DNA from: Sinomicrobium kalidii
GTDB lineage: Bacteria > Bacteroidota > Bacteroidia > Flavobacteriales > Flavobacteriaceae
Direction: 5' to 3'
Length of the DNA stretch: 64,000 nt
Assembly: GCF_021183825.1 (NCBI RefSeq)
Contig: NZ_CP089211.1
Coordinates: 2,852,001-2,916,000, forward strand
Shown piece by piece: positions 8,542-17,467 of this stretch. Every line of letters starts with the position of its first letter. The first letter of the stretch is position 1. Below the pieces are notes generated by a model. It was not told the DNA's origin. It worked only from the letters and a program-made list of their open reading frames with translations, and did no database searches. Made by a program: the position numbers and the translations under genes.

Positions 8542-10701
8542 TTATTCCGACATTTCTTTCTTTATAACTTCCGGATCCGGCAGTTCTTTATATCCCATTT
8601 GATAGAGTGTAAACCCGAAAATGTCTGCCGTCTGTTCGATAGTCTTGCTTATCGGGGTGCCCGCCCCGTGACCTGCATTGGTTTCTATCCGTATCAGTAC
8701 CGGGTTGGTGCCCGTTTGTTTTTCCTGTAGTGTTGCGGCAAACTTAAAACTGTGTGCAGGCACTACGCGGTCATCGTGGTCGGCTGTTGTTATCAGTGTT
8801 GCGGGATATTCCGTGCCTTCCTTAATGTTGTGCAGCGGAGAATAGCCCAGGAGATATTTGAACATCGCTTCACTGTCTTCCGAGGTGCCGTAGTCATAAG
8901 CCCATCCCGCCCCTGCGGTAAATTTGTGATAGCGAAGCATATCCAGTACGCCCACGGCCGGTAAGGCTACCTTCATCAGGTCGGGCCGCTGGGTCATGGT
9001 GGCTCCTACGAGCAGTCCGCCGTTAGACCCTCCCCGTATGGCCAGGTATTCCGGAGAAGTATATTTGTTATCTATCAGGTATTCCGCGGCAGCTATAAAA
9101 TCGTCAAATACGTTTTGTTTTTGCATTTTAGTCCCGGCAACATGCCATTTTTTACCGTATTCCCCGCCTCCGCGGATGTTGGGTACGGCATAGATGCCGC
9201 CCTGTTCCAGCCAGATGGCATTGGTGGTACTGAAATAGGGCTGCAGGCTGATGTTGAAACCACCGTAACCATACAGCATGGCAGGGTTCTTTCCGTTGAG
9301 TTCGGTCCCTTTTTTGTAAGTGATGATCATGGGGATACGGGTGCCGTCTTTGGAAGTGTAGAATACCTGTTCCGAGGTGTAGTTGTCCGGATTGAAATCT
9401 ATTTCGGGCTTCCAGTACAATTCAGACTTGCCGCTGCCGGCATCATAAGTATAAATATTGCCCGGTGTATTGTAGTTGGTAAAGGAGTAATACAGGGTTT
9501 TTTGGTCTTCTTTGCCGCCAAATCCTCCGGCCGTCCCTATTCCGGGGAGCTCTATTTCCCGTATTTTACGACCTTCATAGTCGTATTGGTAAACTTTGGA
9601 TATGGCATCGACCATATATTCGGCAAAGAGGTATCCCCCGCCTTTGGAAATACTGAGGACATTTTCGGTTTCCGGAATGAGGTCTTTCCAGTTCTCCGGT
9701 ACGGGATCGGCGGCATCCGTGGTAACCACTTTTTGATTGGGAGCATCCAGGTTGGTGACAATGTAAAGGGTTGTTCCTTTGTTGTCGAGCAGATAAGAAT
9801 CGTTCTTTTCGTGATCTATAATGGGGACCAGTTCCGCACCGGGTGATTGCAAATCTTTTAGAAACAGTTTGTTTCCGGAAGTCGAATTTGCAGCGCTGAT
9901 CGCCAGATAGCGTTCGTCTTCCGTTACTTTTGCCCTTATATAGCGGTGTTTTTCTTCCGGTTTTCCGCCATAGATCAGGATATCTTCACTTTGCGGGGTT
10001 CCGAGTTTGTGGTAATACAATTTGTGTTGGTCGGTTTTGGCAGAGAGCTCACTGCCTTCGGGTTTGTCATAGCTGGAATAGTAGACCCCTTCCCTGCCTT
10101 TCCACGAAACCCCGCTGAATTTAATATCCCTCAGCGTATCTTCTATGATTTCTCTGGAAGCAGCATTCATAACAATGACTTTTCGCCAGTCACTGCCGCC
10201 TTCGGATATGGAATACGCAAGCAAATCACCGTCTTTGGAAAAATTCAGTCCGCCCAGCGAAACGGTGCCGTCTTCCGAAAAAGTATTCGGATCAAGGAAA
10301 ACTTCCTCGGTCCCCTCTGCATTTTTCCGGTACAGTACCGACTGATCTTGCAATCCGTCGTTTTTAAAATAGTAGGTGTAATCGCCCTCTTTAAAAGGGG
10401 AAGACACCTTTTCGTAGTTCCAGAGGTATTCCAGTCGCTCCTTGAGCTGTTGCCGGAAAGGTAGCTGTTCCAGGTAATCAAAAGTAACCTTGTTCTCCGC
10501 TTTAACCCATGCTGCCGTTTCGGGAGACCTGTCGTCCTCCAGCCAGCGATAAGGGTCTTTTACTTCGGTATTGAAATATGTATCGGTAGTGTCTGTTTTT
10601 CTGGTTTCGGGATATGTTACGGCCATGTCTTTTTTTGCTGTTTTTTCACAGGAACACCATATAAGCGGCATTACAATGATGAGGATGATTCGTTTTTTCA
10701 T
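8542..10701 (-). CDS. prolyl oligopeptidase family serine peptidase (S9A), probable lipoprotein
   Basis: 719 aa from the ATG at 10701; a longer frame begins at 10743 but the [15 protein letters not shown] signal fits the internal start. Cys18 follows a lipobox-like segment (IWCSC), so the enzyme is probably a periplasmic or outer-membrane lipoprotein. The N-terminal seven-bladed propeller region (DPYRWLEDD entry motif) precedes an alpha/beta-hydrolase domain with the catalytic Ser559 in RGGSNGG, an Asp in ADHDDRVV (near 643) and His678 in NAGHGAG. The family cleaves short proline-containing peptides after Pro. All catalytic elements are present and the length is normal. It is a single-gene unit convergent with the thioredoxin-like gene. 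Confidence 0.92.
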   Translation of the reverse strand: MKKRIILIIVMPLIWCSCEKTAKKDMAVTYPETRKTDTTDTYFNTEVKDPYRWLEDDRSPETAAWVKAENKVTFDYLEQLPFRQQLKERLEYLWNYEKVSSPFKEGDYTYYFKNDGLQDQSVLYRKNAEGTEEVFLDPNTFSEDGTVSLGGLNFSKDGDLLAYSISEGGSDWRKVIVMNAASREIIEDTLRDIKFSGVSWKGREGVYYSSYDKPEGSELSAKTDQHKLYYHKLGTPQSEDILIYGGKPEEKHRYIRAKVTEDERYLAISAANSTSGNKLFLKDLQSPGAELVPIIDHEKNDSYLLDNKGTTLYIVTNLDAPNQKVVTTDAADPVPENWKDLIPETENVLSISKGGGYLFAEYMVDAISKVYQYDYEGRKIREIELPGIGTAGGFGGKEDQKTLYYSFTNYNTPGNIYTYDAGSGKSELYWKPEIDFNPDNYTSEQVFYTSKDGTRIPMIITYKKGTELNGKNPAMLYGYGGFNISLQPYFSTTNAIWLEQGGIYAVPNIRGGGEYGKKWHVAGTKMQKQNVFDDFIAAAEYLIDNKYTSPEYLAIRGGSNGGLLVGATMTQRPDLMKVALPAVGVLDMLRYHKFTAGAGWAYDYGTSEDSEAMFKYLLGYSPLHNIKEGTEYPATLITTADHDDRVVPAHSFKFAATLQEKQTGTNPVLIRIETNAGHGAGTPISKTIEQTADIFGFTLYQMGYKELPDPEVIKKEMSE

Positions 10702-10977
10702 TTTGATTGTGATTGAAGAGAATATAGATATCAAAAATAACATAAAATCAATCCGGAAAGAAAGGACCTGTACATTTTTTGTTAAGATGTCCTAAAACGT
10801 TGTGACGAAGTGTTTAAAATGCTTAATATTGTATATATTTAAATGCCCCGACCTGCATTTTCACTGTTGTTCCGGATTTTAACGTATGAGGTTAATAAAG
10901 GCGGAGAGAAGGAAAAGTTTTATAAAGAAAGGGTCTGGTGGTATAAAGAACACCAAAACCAAACCCCTGAAAATAAC

Positions 10978-12714
10978 ATGAAATACTTTTCTGCCCTGTT
11001 CCTGAAATGTATCTTTTTTTTGACCGTAAATACGGTTACAGGTCAGGAACAGATAAAGGATACCTTGTTTGGCAAGACCTATGAAGAGTTGAACACCCTG
11101 TTTTTTGAATGGCTTCCCGAAGATACTTTAACAGCGAGGAAAATTGCCGCTACATATATTGAAAAAGGCCGTGCAGAAAAGGATTCGGTGCGTATGGCCA
11201 AGGGATATTACTACTATGCCTCAAGGTTCGGCCCGGAAATGGGATTGCAATATGCTGACACTATTATAGCCTTGACTGAAAATTCAACGGATAAATCCTA
11301 TCCGGCGTTAGGGTATATGTTAAAGGGATACTGGCACTATCAACAGACCGATTATAAGGCGGCCGTACAATGTTATCTGAAAGCACATGAATATGCCGTT
11401 GAACGGGATAACATCAAGCAGATCATGTCCATTCGCCCTACGATCGCCGTATTAAAAGGAAAATCCGGAGATTACAGGGGAGCATTGCAGATCAACAAGG
11501 AACATTTAACAGCCCTTGAAAACGACCCGAAATACAGAAGGATTTACAGTAAAGGCACTTTTAGAGATCATTATGTCCCCTCCTACCTGAATGCGATCTT
11601 TAACGTGTCGTTAGGTTATATTGACCTCAGGGCTATAGATTCTGCTAAAAAATATGCCCGTAAGGGAATAAGAGAAACCTTGAGGTATAACGATACGTTG
11701 AGGTATTACTGGGGGATATCTGTTGGTGGCAAGGCCGAGTATTACGATGGCAATTACCAGGCGACCCTTGACAGTATGAACAAGGCCATTCCGCATCTTA
11801 CCAAAAAACCTAATGTGGTTCTGGCTAAATATTATGTGGGAAAATCGTATGAAGGATTAGGCAGGAATAAAAAGGCCCTGGCGACATTTATGGAAGTCGA
11901 TACGGTTGCCGAAAAAATAGATTATAGCTTCGGAGAGCTGCGAAAGGTCTATGAATACATGATAAATCATTACGGCATAAAACAACAAAAAGACAGTCAG
12001 TTAGTATATATAGACAAATTGTTGAAGCTGGATGAAGAACTCCTGGAAACCAGGGCGATGGATGGCAAGATTGCCCGGGAGTACGATACCCCTTACCTGC
12101 TGCGCCAAAAGGAAAAACTGATAAACGATCTGGAACAAAAGGACCAGCGGAGCCGGAAACATAAATTGCTTATGCTGGTTGTTGTAGCATTGTTTGCCAT
12201 ACTCCTGGCATATTATTATCAGAAGCAACGAATCTATAAAAGGCGGTACAGGCAATTATTGTCTGAAGATGATGGAGATGCCATGGAGAAAAGGACTTCC
12301 ACAAGTTCGGGTGACATCCGGGATTCGGGAGTTCCGGAGGAAACGTTCCGGGCTATAGAAAAAGGCCTGTCGAAGTTTGAACGGGAAAAACGGTTTACAA
12401 ATCCCGATGTTACCTTATACAGCCTGGCTAAAGATTTGGAAACCAACTCTACATATCTTTCCAAAGTAGTCAATACAACCAGACAGATGAACTTCAGTAA
12501 ATACCTGCACAACCTTCGTATAGATCATGTCATACAACGCCTGAAGAATGAAGAACGGCTGCGTTCATACAGCATGCAGGGAATTGCGGAAGAAGCAGGG
12601 TATAATACTGCGCAATCCTTTGCCAATTCGTTTTACCGCAATACCGGCATATACCCTTCCTATTTTGTAAAACGACTTCAGGAAGAGGAGTTTATCGGGA
12701 GCCGGGCAGTCTGA
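10978..12714 (+). CDS. TPR-transmembrane-AraC-type regulator, copy 1
   Basis: 578 aa from ATG 10978; an upstream in-frame ATG at 10843 would precede the signal peptide with 45 unrelated residues. Order of parts: signal peptide (1-22, ending TVTGQ), about 350 residues of degenerate TPR-like helical repeats rich in Tyr (GYYYYA, YADTII), one membrane helix (397-414), a short basic and polar linker, and a C-terminal AraC/HTH_18 domain (about 467-566) ending GIYPSYFVKRL. The arrangement places the TPRs in the periplasm and the DNA-binding domain inside, so it could act as a one-component membrane regulator. Paralogues follow directly at 12746 and 14499. Target genes and signal are unknown. Confidence 0.85.
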   Translation: MKYFSALFLKCIFFLTVNTVTGQEQIKDTLFGKTYEELNTLFFEWLPEDTLTARKIAATYIEKGRAEKDSVRMAKGYYYYASRFGPEMGLQYADTIIALTENSTDKSYPALGYMLKGYWHYQQTDYKAAVQCYLKAHEYAVERDNIKQIMSIRPTIAVLKGKSGDYRGALQINKEHLTALENDPKYRRIYSKGTFRDHYVPSYLNAIFNVSLGYIDLRAIDSAKKYARKGIRETLRYNDTLRYYWGISVGGKAEYYDGNYQATLDSMNKAIPHLTKKPNVVLAKYYVGKSYEGLGRNKKALATFMEVDTVAEKIDYSFGELRKVYEYMINHYGIKQQKDSQLVYIDKLLKLDEELLETRAMDGKIAREYDTPYLLRQKEKLINDLEQKDQRSRKHKLLMLVVVALFAILLAYYYQKQRIYKRRYRQLLSEDDGDAMEKRTSTSSGDIRDSGVPEETFRAIEKGLSKFEREKRFTNPDVTLYSLAKDLETNSTYLSKVVNTTRQMNFSKYLHNLRIDHVIQRLKNEERLRSYSMQGIAEEAGYNTAQSFANSFYRNTGIYPSYFVKRLQEEEFIGSRAV

Positions 12715-12745
12715 ATATAAACAATCACAAAACAATCTTTCAAAA

Positions 12746-14467
12746 ATGAAACGTGTTTCAGCGGTGATTATGCTTTTTTGCCTGTTTTTGATGTTTCACA
12801 GGGTTGGAGGGCAGGAAGATTCCGGGGATACTCTTTTTCTAAAGAGTTATGACGAATTGAGTGATTTGTTTTATAGATGGCTGCCCAAAGATACATTAAT
12901 AGCAAAGAAAATAGCAAATGCTTATATAGCCAAAGGACGTGAGAAAGGAGATTCGTTGCGTATGGCCAAGGGGTATTATTATTATGCTGAATTTGGTCCG
13001 GAAATGGGTATTCAATATGCAGATACTATTATTAAGCTAACTAAGAGTTCTGAAGATAAATTCCATCCTACAGTTGGATATATGATTAAAGGTTATTGGA
13101 ATTATCACACTGATAACTATACAGAATCAATAAAGTATTACCTAATAAGTTATAAATATGCATTAAAGAAGAAAAATATTAAACACTTGGTATATATTCG
13201 TCCAATGATAGCTGCGTTAAAGAATCGATCAGGAGATCATGAAGGCGCATTGAATATGCAGAAAGAAAATTTATATACTATTGAAAATGATCCGAAGTTT
13301 AAAGAGGAATACAGCAAAGATCCGAATCATGGGAATCTTTATAAAGCAAGCTATCTTTCGGCTATATATAATTTGGCTATATCATATTTACATCTTCGAA
13401 AAATAGATTCGGCCAAAATATATTTTCGAAGAAGTATTGAAGAAAGCCTGAAATACAAAGACACTTTAAGGTACTACCAATCTGTTTCTGCAGCAGGTTC
13501 TGCCCAATATTATGCAGGTAATTACCAGGCCGCATTAGACAGTCTGGACAAAGCCCTTCCTCATCTTACAGATAGGCATAGTATAGCCATGAACCATTAT
13601 TACAAAGGGCAATCCTACCGGGAGCTAAAAGAACACAACAAGGCAATGTCCATGTTCCTGATCTCGGATTCCGTAGCAGGGGAAATAGATTATAAATTCC
13701 CGGAGTTAAGACAGGCCTATGAATACCTGGTAGAGCATTACCGAAAAGAACAACAAGCGGACAGCCAGCTGGTCTACATCAATAAAATACTTGATCTGGA
13801 CGAGGCCTTGCTGAAAGTCCGTGCCATGGATGGCCAGATCTCCCGGGAATACGATACCCCGCATTTAATGCGTGAAAAAGAAGCATTGATAAAGGATTTG
13901 GAACGGAAAGATAGCCTTAATAAAAGCTATAAGCTGTTTTTACTGGGAGCGGTAGTGATCCTTTTGGGGTTTATCGTGTATTATTACCGGAGGCAGGGAG
14001 TGTACCGGAAAAGATACCGTGAACTTCTAAATAAAAGTGAAGAGAAAGAAAAGGCTTTTCCCGGGGCAAGCAAGAAAACAAAATCAGATTCGGATGTGCC
14101 GGAAGAAATATTCAGTGAAATAGAAAGACGGTTGCGGAAATTTGAAGAGAGGAAACAATTTGTCAATTCTGAAGTGACGCTACATCGTCTTGCAAAGGAG
14201 TTCCGGACCAACTCCAGCTATTTGTCCAGGGTGATAAACACAGTACAAGGTATAAATTTCAGTCAATACCTTCACCGTTTACGTATTAATGATATAGTAG
14301 ACCGGCTGAAAGAAGAAGAGAAGCTACGGGCCTACAGTATGGGAGCCCTTGCCGGAGAGGCGGGATATAAGACGGTACAATCCTTTACCAATGCATTTTA
14401 CAAACAGACAGGGATCTATCCCTCGTATTTTATCAGGAGATTGGAAGGAGAATCGGTGAAAGAGTAA
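12746..14467 (+). CDS. TPR-transmembrane-AraC-type regulator, copy 2
   Basis: 573 aa, with the same layout as copy 1: signal peptide (1-22, ending VGGQ), periplasmic TPR-like repeats, membrane helix (395-414) and a C-terminal AraC-type domain (about 460-565). The start at ATG 12746 lies 31 bp after copy 1, consistent with one transcript. The TPR part between about 12.98 and 13.45 kb is visibly richer in A+T than its flanks. The last 307 bp of the DNA-binding region (14129-14435) are almost identical to those of copy 3, whereas the periplasmic halves have diverged strongly. The two proteins may therefore sense different things but bind the same DNA sites. Confidence 0.85.
   Translation: MKRVSAVIMLFCLFLMFHRVGGQEDSGDTLFLKSYDELSDLFYRWLPKDTLIAKKIANAYIAKGREKGDSLRMAKGYYYYAEFGPEMGIQYADTIIKLTKSSEDKFHPTVGYMIKGYWNYHTDNYTESIKYYLISYKYALKKKNIKHLVYIRPMIAALKNRSGDHEGALNMQKENLYTIENDPKFKEEYSKDPNHGNLYKASYLSAIYNLAISYLHLRKIDSAKIYFRRSIEESLKYKDTLRYYQSVSAAGSAQYYAGNYQAALDSLDKALPHLTDRHSIAMNHYYKGQSYRELKEHNKAMSMFLISDSVAGEIDYKFPELRQAYEYLVEHYRKEQQADSQLVYINKILDLDEALLKVRAMDGQISREYDTPHLMREKEALIKDLERKDSLNKSYKLFLLGAVVILLGFIVYYYRRQGVYRKRYRELLNKSEEKEKAFPGASKKTKSDSDVPEEIFSEIERRLRKFEERKQFVNSEVTLHRLAKEFRTNSSYLSRVINTVQGINFSQYLHRLRINDIVDRLKEEEKLRAYSMGALAGEAGYKTVQSFTNAFYKQTGIYPSYFIRRLEGESVKE
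14129..14435 (+). repeat. 307-bp direct repeat, copy in TPR-AraC gene 2
   Basis: The segment from CGGTTGCGG to TTTTATCA encodes the AraC-type domain and is repeated at 15885-16191. Aligned by eye, the copies differ at two positions: one changes Gly to Glu after YSM, the other is silent in a Tyr codon. Sequence similarity falls sharply on both sides. Confidence 0.9.
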
Positions 14468-14498
14468 AAAGAAAATCCAACCAGCGAAACCAACTAAA

Positions 14499-16211
14499 AT
14501 GAGGCAAAAAGCATCTTTGCTATTAAGTATTATACTATTGGTCTTTGGCTATTATGGTATCAAAGGGCAGGAAGGCCCCAGGGATACTCTTTTTCTAAAG
14601 AATTATGACGAGTTGAACACCTTGTTTTATAAATGGCTCCCCAAAGATACCTTAACAGCCAGAGCTATAGCAGATGTCTATATAACCAAGGGACGTGTTA
14701 AAGGGGATTCGGTGCGTATGGCCAAGGGATATTATTACTATGCTATGGAATTTGGTCCGGAGATGGGGTTACAATATGCAGATACTATTATTAAGTTGAC
14801 TGAGAATTCCAAAGATAAATTTCATCCTACGGTCGGATATTTATTAAAAGGATATTGGTATTATTATTTGGCTAATTACAAGAAGTCTATAAAATATTAC
14901 CTCGTAGGATATAGGTATGCCTTGAAGAAAGATAATATCAAACATTTAATATCCATACGCCCGGCAATCGCAACGTTAAAGAGTAAGACAGGAGATTATG
15001 CAGGAGCATTAAAAATAGAAAGAGAACATTTAGGAGCTTTAGAAACAGATTCCAGGTACAAAAAAATTTATAGTAGTGATCCGAATCATGGAAATCAATA
15101 TGTTCAGAGTCACTTAAATGCAATGCATAATCTTTCTTTGTCCTATATTGATATGGAAAAAGTAGATTCTGCTAAAATCTACATCCGCAGAGGGATTGAT
15201 GGTAGTTTAGAACATAGCGAAATAGATCGTTACTATAGTTTTGTATCTGCTTGGGGAAAAGCAGAGTATTACGCCGGGAATTATCAGGTCGCTTTGGATA
15301 GTCTGAAAAAATCTGTTCCTTACCTCAAGAATAAGCGACATGTAGTTTTAGGACAGTTCTATATTGGAAAAAGTTATGAAAAAATCGGGCAGTATCGAAA
15401 AGCTTTTGATGTATTCCAGCAAGTGGATTCCATGTCTGAAAAATTGGAATATAAATTTCCGGAATTAAGAGAGGTTTATGAATTGCTCATAAATTACTAT
15501 CGTCAGAAAAAAGAAATTGGTAGTCAATTGGTTTATATAGATAAGGTTTTAAAACTGGATGAAAAGTTGTTGAAAGAGAGAACTCTTGATGGTATAATTT
15601 CCAGGGGATATGATACTCCTAACCTTCTCCGTAAAAAAGAGTTGCTGATTGGAGAACTGGAGCAACAGCATGATAGAAACAGGGGATATAAATTTTTATT
15701 GATTGCAACCTTAATACTTTTTGGCACAGGATTGATTTATTATTATACACTTCAAAGGAGGTATCGACAACGTTATCAGAGACTGTTGTCAAATGATAAT
15801 AGAATATCATTATCACTTCAAGCAGGTAATGATGTTAAATCGGATGTGGGGGTACCGGAAGAGATTTTCAGTGAAATAGAAAAGCGGTTGCGGAAATTTG
15901 AAGAGAGGAAACAATTTGTCAATTCTGAAGTGACGCTACATCGTCTTGCAAAGGAGTTCCGGACCAACTCCAGCTATTTGTCCAGGGTGATAAACACAGT
16001 ACAAGGTATAAATTTCAGTCAATACCTTCACCGTTTACGTATTAATGATATAGTAGACCGGCTGAAAGAAGAAGAGAAGCTACGGGCCTACAGTATGGAA
16101 GCCCTTGCCGGAGAGGCGGGATATAAGACGGTACAATCCTTTACCAATGCATTTTATAAACAGACAGGGATCTATCCCTCGTATTTTATCAAAATGTTAA
16201 AGAAGAAATAA
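14499..16211 (+). CDS. TPR-transmembrane-AraC-type regulator, copy 3
   Basis: 570 aa, 31 bp after copy 2 with the same orientation. Signal peptide (1-23, ending GIKGQ), TPR-like repeats with the family motifs KGYYYYAMEFGPEMG and LKGYWYYY, one membrane helix near 397-418 and a C-terminal AraC-type helix-turn-helix domain. The body of the gene (about 14.8-15.8 kb) is A+T-rich. Base composition then changes abruptly where the conserved DNA-binding segment (15885-16191) begins, which matches copy 2 with two mismatches by my reading. This boundary suggests gene conversion or a recent recombination between copies 2 and 3. Confidence 0.85.
   Translation: MRQKASLLLSIILLVFGYYGIKGQEGPRDTLFLKNYDELNTLFYKWLPKDTLTARAIADVYITKGRVKGDSVRMAKGYYYYAMEFGPEMGLQYADTIIKLTENSKDKFHPTVGYLLKGYWYYYLANYKKSIKYYLVGYRYALKKDNIKHLISIRPAIATLKSKTGDYAGALKIEREHLGALETDSRYKKIYSSDPNHGNQYVQSHLNAMHNLSLSYIDMEKVDSAKIYIRRGIDGSLEHSEIDRYYSFVSAWGKAEYYAGNYQVALDSLKKSVPYLKNKRHVVLGQFYIGKSYEKIGQYRKAFDVFQQVDSMSEKLEYKFPELREVYELLINYYRQKKEIGSQLVYIDKVLKLDEKLLKERTLDGIISRGYDTPNLLRKKELLIGELEQQHDRNRGYKFLLIATLILFGTGLIYYYTLQRRYRQRYQRLLSNDNRISLSLQAGNDVKSDVGVPEEIFSEIEKRLRKFEERKQFVNSEVTLHRLAKEFRTNSSYLSRVINTVQGINFSQYLHRLRINDIVDRLKEEEKLRAYSMEALAGEAGYKTVQSFTNAFYKQTGIYPSYFIKMLKKK
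15885..16191 (+). repeat. 307-bp direct repeat, copy in TPR-AraC gene 3
   Basis: Partner of the repeat at 14129-14435, in the same orientation and in the same reading frame, with two mismatches by eye. The spacing between copies is 1756 bp, so the repeats could also promote deletion of one gene. Confidence 0.9.
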
Positions 16212-16766
16212 GGAAAATTCTTCACAAAGTATACATTTTTTCTCTGAATTTTGAATTCTAAATCAACAGTATTTCTTGTTTGCTGTACGATCACGACACC
16301 ATTCCTGTTCCTGACGGTTTTAACACATTGTTCGTTTTTATTATTCTCATTATTAGCTATTTGATGTTTATTTGATGTAGTAAAAATCACGAAACTATTA
16401 CCCTGAATTTATAAATGTAGAGTACAACTTGTTGTAGAACTACAATGGGAGCTCTACTTTTACACCAACGATCTGAAGGATTCAAATGCTGATTCCCGGA
16501 ACCCGAAACAGATGCGGAAGAAAATTATACGATGTTTTTAGTATTTCGGTGGTTCCGATCATGATGATTTTGTAAAAGGTTTATTAGGTTTTAGGGGGCC
16601 TTAAAGGAGTGGCGTTTCGGCTTTATGATTATAAGTCGGCGCCCCCTTTTTGGATTTTCTGTACTCCCTTTTTCCGGGAGTATTTCCATCATTCAAAATA
16701 AGAAATTATGCTTTTGCTGCTCATAGAACTAATGGTATACATCCTGCCTTATCTGCTCCTTTTGCT
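16212..16766. other. intergenic region, convergent, with two hairpins
   Basis: No supported gene. Two stem-loops on the plus strand could end the TPR-AraC transcript: AGGGGGC/GCCCCCT (16593-16599, 16641-16647) followed by TTTTTGG, and TACTCCC/GGGAGTA (16662-16668, 16676-16682). A frame from 16407 to the TAG near 16541 reads WELYFYTNDLKDSNADSR and looks protein-like, but it has no start codon; it could be the end of a lost gene. Confidence 0.45.
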
Positions 16767-16810
16767 GGCTTGAAAAATAAAAACCACCCCATTATAATAA
16801 TGGAGTGGCT
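16767..16810 (-). terminator. terminator of the lipoprotein/TonB-receptor operon
   Basis: On the minus strand a 10-bp stem with two G-U pairs (arms 16801-16810 and 16782-16791) is followed by TTTTATTTTT. It lies 24 bp beyond the stop codon of the gene ending at 16835. Confidence 0.8.
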
Positions 16811-16834
16811 TTTCAGTGATCCTGTTGTTTGTTA

Positions 16835-17446
16835 TTATTCGATATCTACGTGAAAACTTATATCCATGTCGGTTTCCCCGCCTGCATCTTCAAGCCCGGT
16901 ATTGGGTTTTACGGGCTGGTGACGAAGTACGATTCTCAGGTCGCCATGACTTGCCGCCCCTGTTGTTAATGTAAAACTCAGCCCTACAGGATTATCCGAG
17001 CCGTCCTCAATATAGTCGGATTCGGCGTCTGTATAAGTGAAATTCGTAATGTCCAGTCCATCTATGTTTTGGTAGAAGAATTGGTGCTCATCGGCTTCTT
17101 CCTTGACTTCTTCGGTAATGTCGTCAGCAGGAGATACGGATTCGTTCAACAGACTAATGGAGCCCGTGTAGGTTGTGTTCGGCTTTAAAGGACCGGAAAC
17201 AGTACCCTCGAGGTGGTCGTGATCTTCTTCACTTCCTTCTTCCTCTTCATCATGATCGTGTCCCAGGCCGCTTTCGTCGGCAAATTCCAGGGTTACATCT
17301 TCTTCACCTTCTGTACTCAGGGTGACTGTAACTCTGGTTATCAGTTCTTCTTCGTTAACAGGATCGGGATTGTCATCGTCACTGGAACATGAGGCCAGTA
17401 AAATTGTTCCCGTAAATAAAAATGCCAGTAATCTGATTGTTTTCAT
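16835..17446 (-). CDS. putative surface/periplasmic lipoprotein with His/Asp/Glu-rich loop
   Basis: 203 aa. The lipobox ILLASC puts the lipidated Cys at residue 20, followed by the acidic SSDDD export signal common on flavobacterial surface lipoproteins. A beta-rich domain follows, with the conserved segments NTTYTGSISLLNE, DEHQFFYQ and DAGGETDMDISF. Residues 63-78 form a run of His, Asp and Glu (starting GHDHDEEEE, ending EEDHDH) that looks like a metal-binding loop. Proteins of this type are often found beside TonB receptors in flavobacteria; their function is not established. The receptor gene ends 21 bp upstream, so both are one operon, and a metal-capture role is a reasonable inference. 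Confidence 0.75.
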   Translation of the reverse strand: MKTIRLLAFLFTGTILLASCSSDDDNPDPVNEEELITRVTVTLSTEGEEDVTLEFADESGLGHDHDEEEEGSEEDHDHLEGTVSGPLKPNTTYTGSISLLNESVSPADDITEEVKEEADEHQFFYQNIDGLDITNFTYTDAESDYIEDGSDNPVGLSFTLTTGAASHGDLRIVLRHQPVKPNTGLEDAGGETDMDISFHVDIE

Positions 17447-17467
17447 AGTGTAAATGATTTTAAGAAA

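Noticed and set aside
9115..9846. 243-codon plus-strand frame opposite the prolyl oligopeptidase
   Set aside because: It is antisense to a gene with all catalytic motifs, and its translation has no recognisable domain; a coding shadow.
10843..10977. 45-codon upstream extension of TPR-AraC copy 1
   Set aside because: The signal peptide starts at 10978 and the two paralogues have no such extension.
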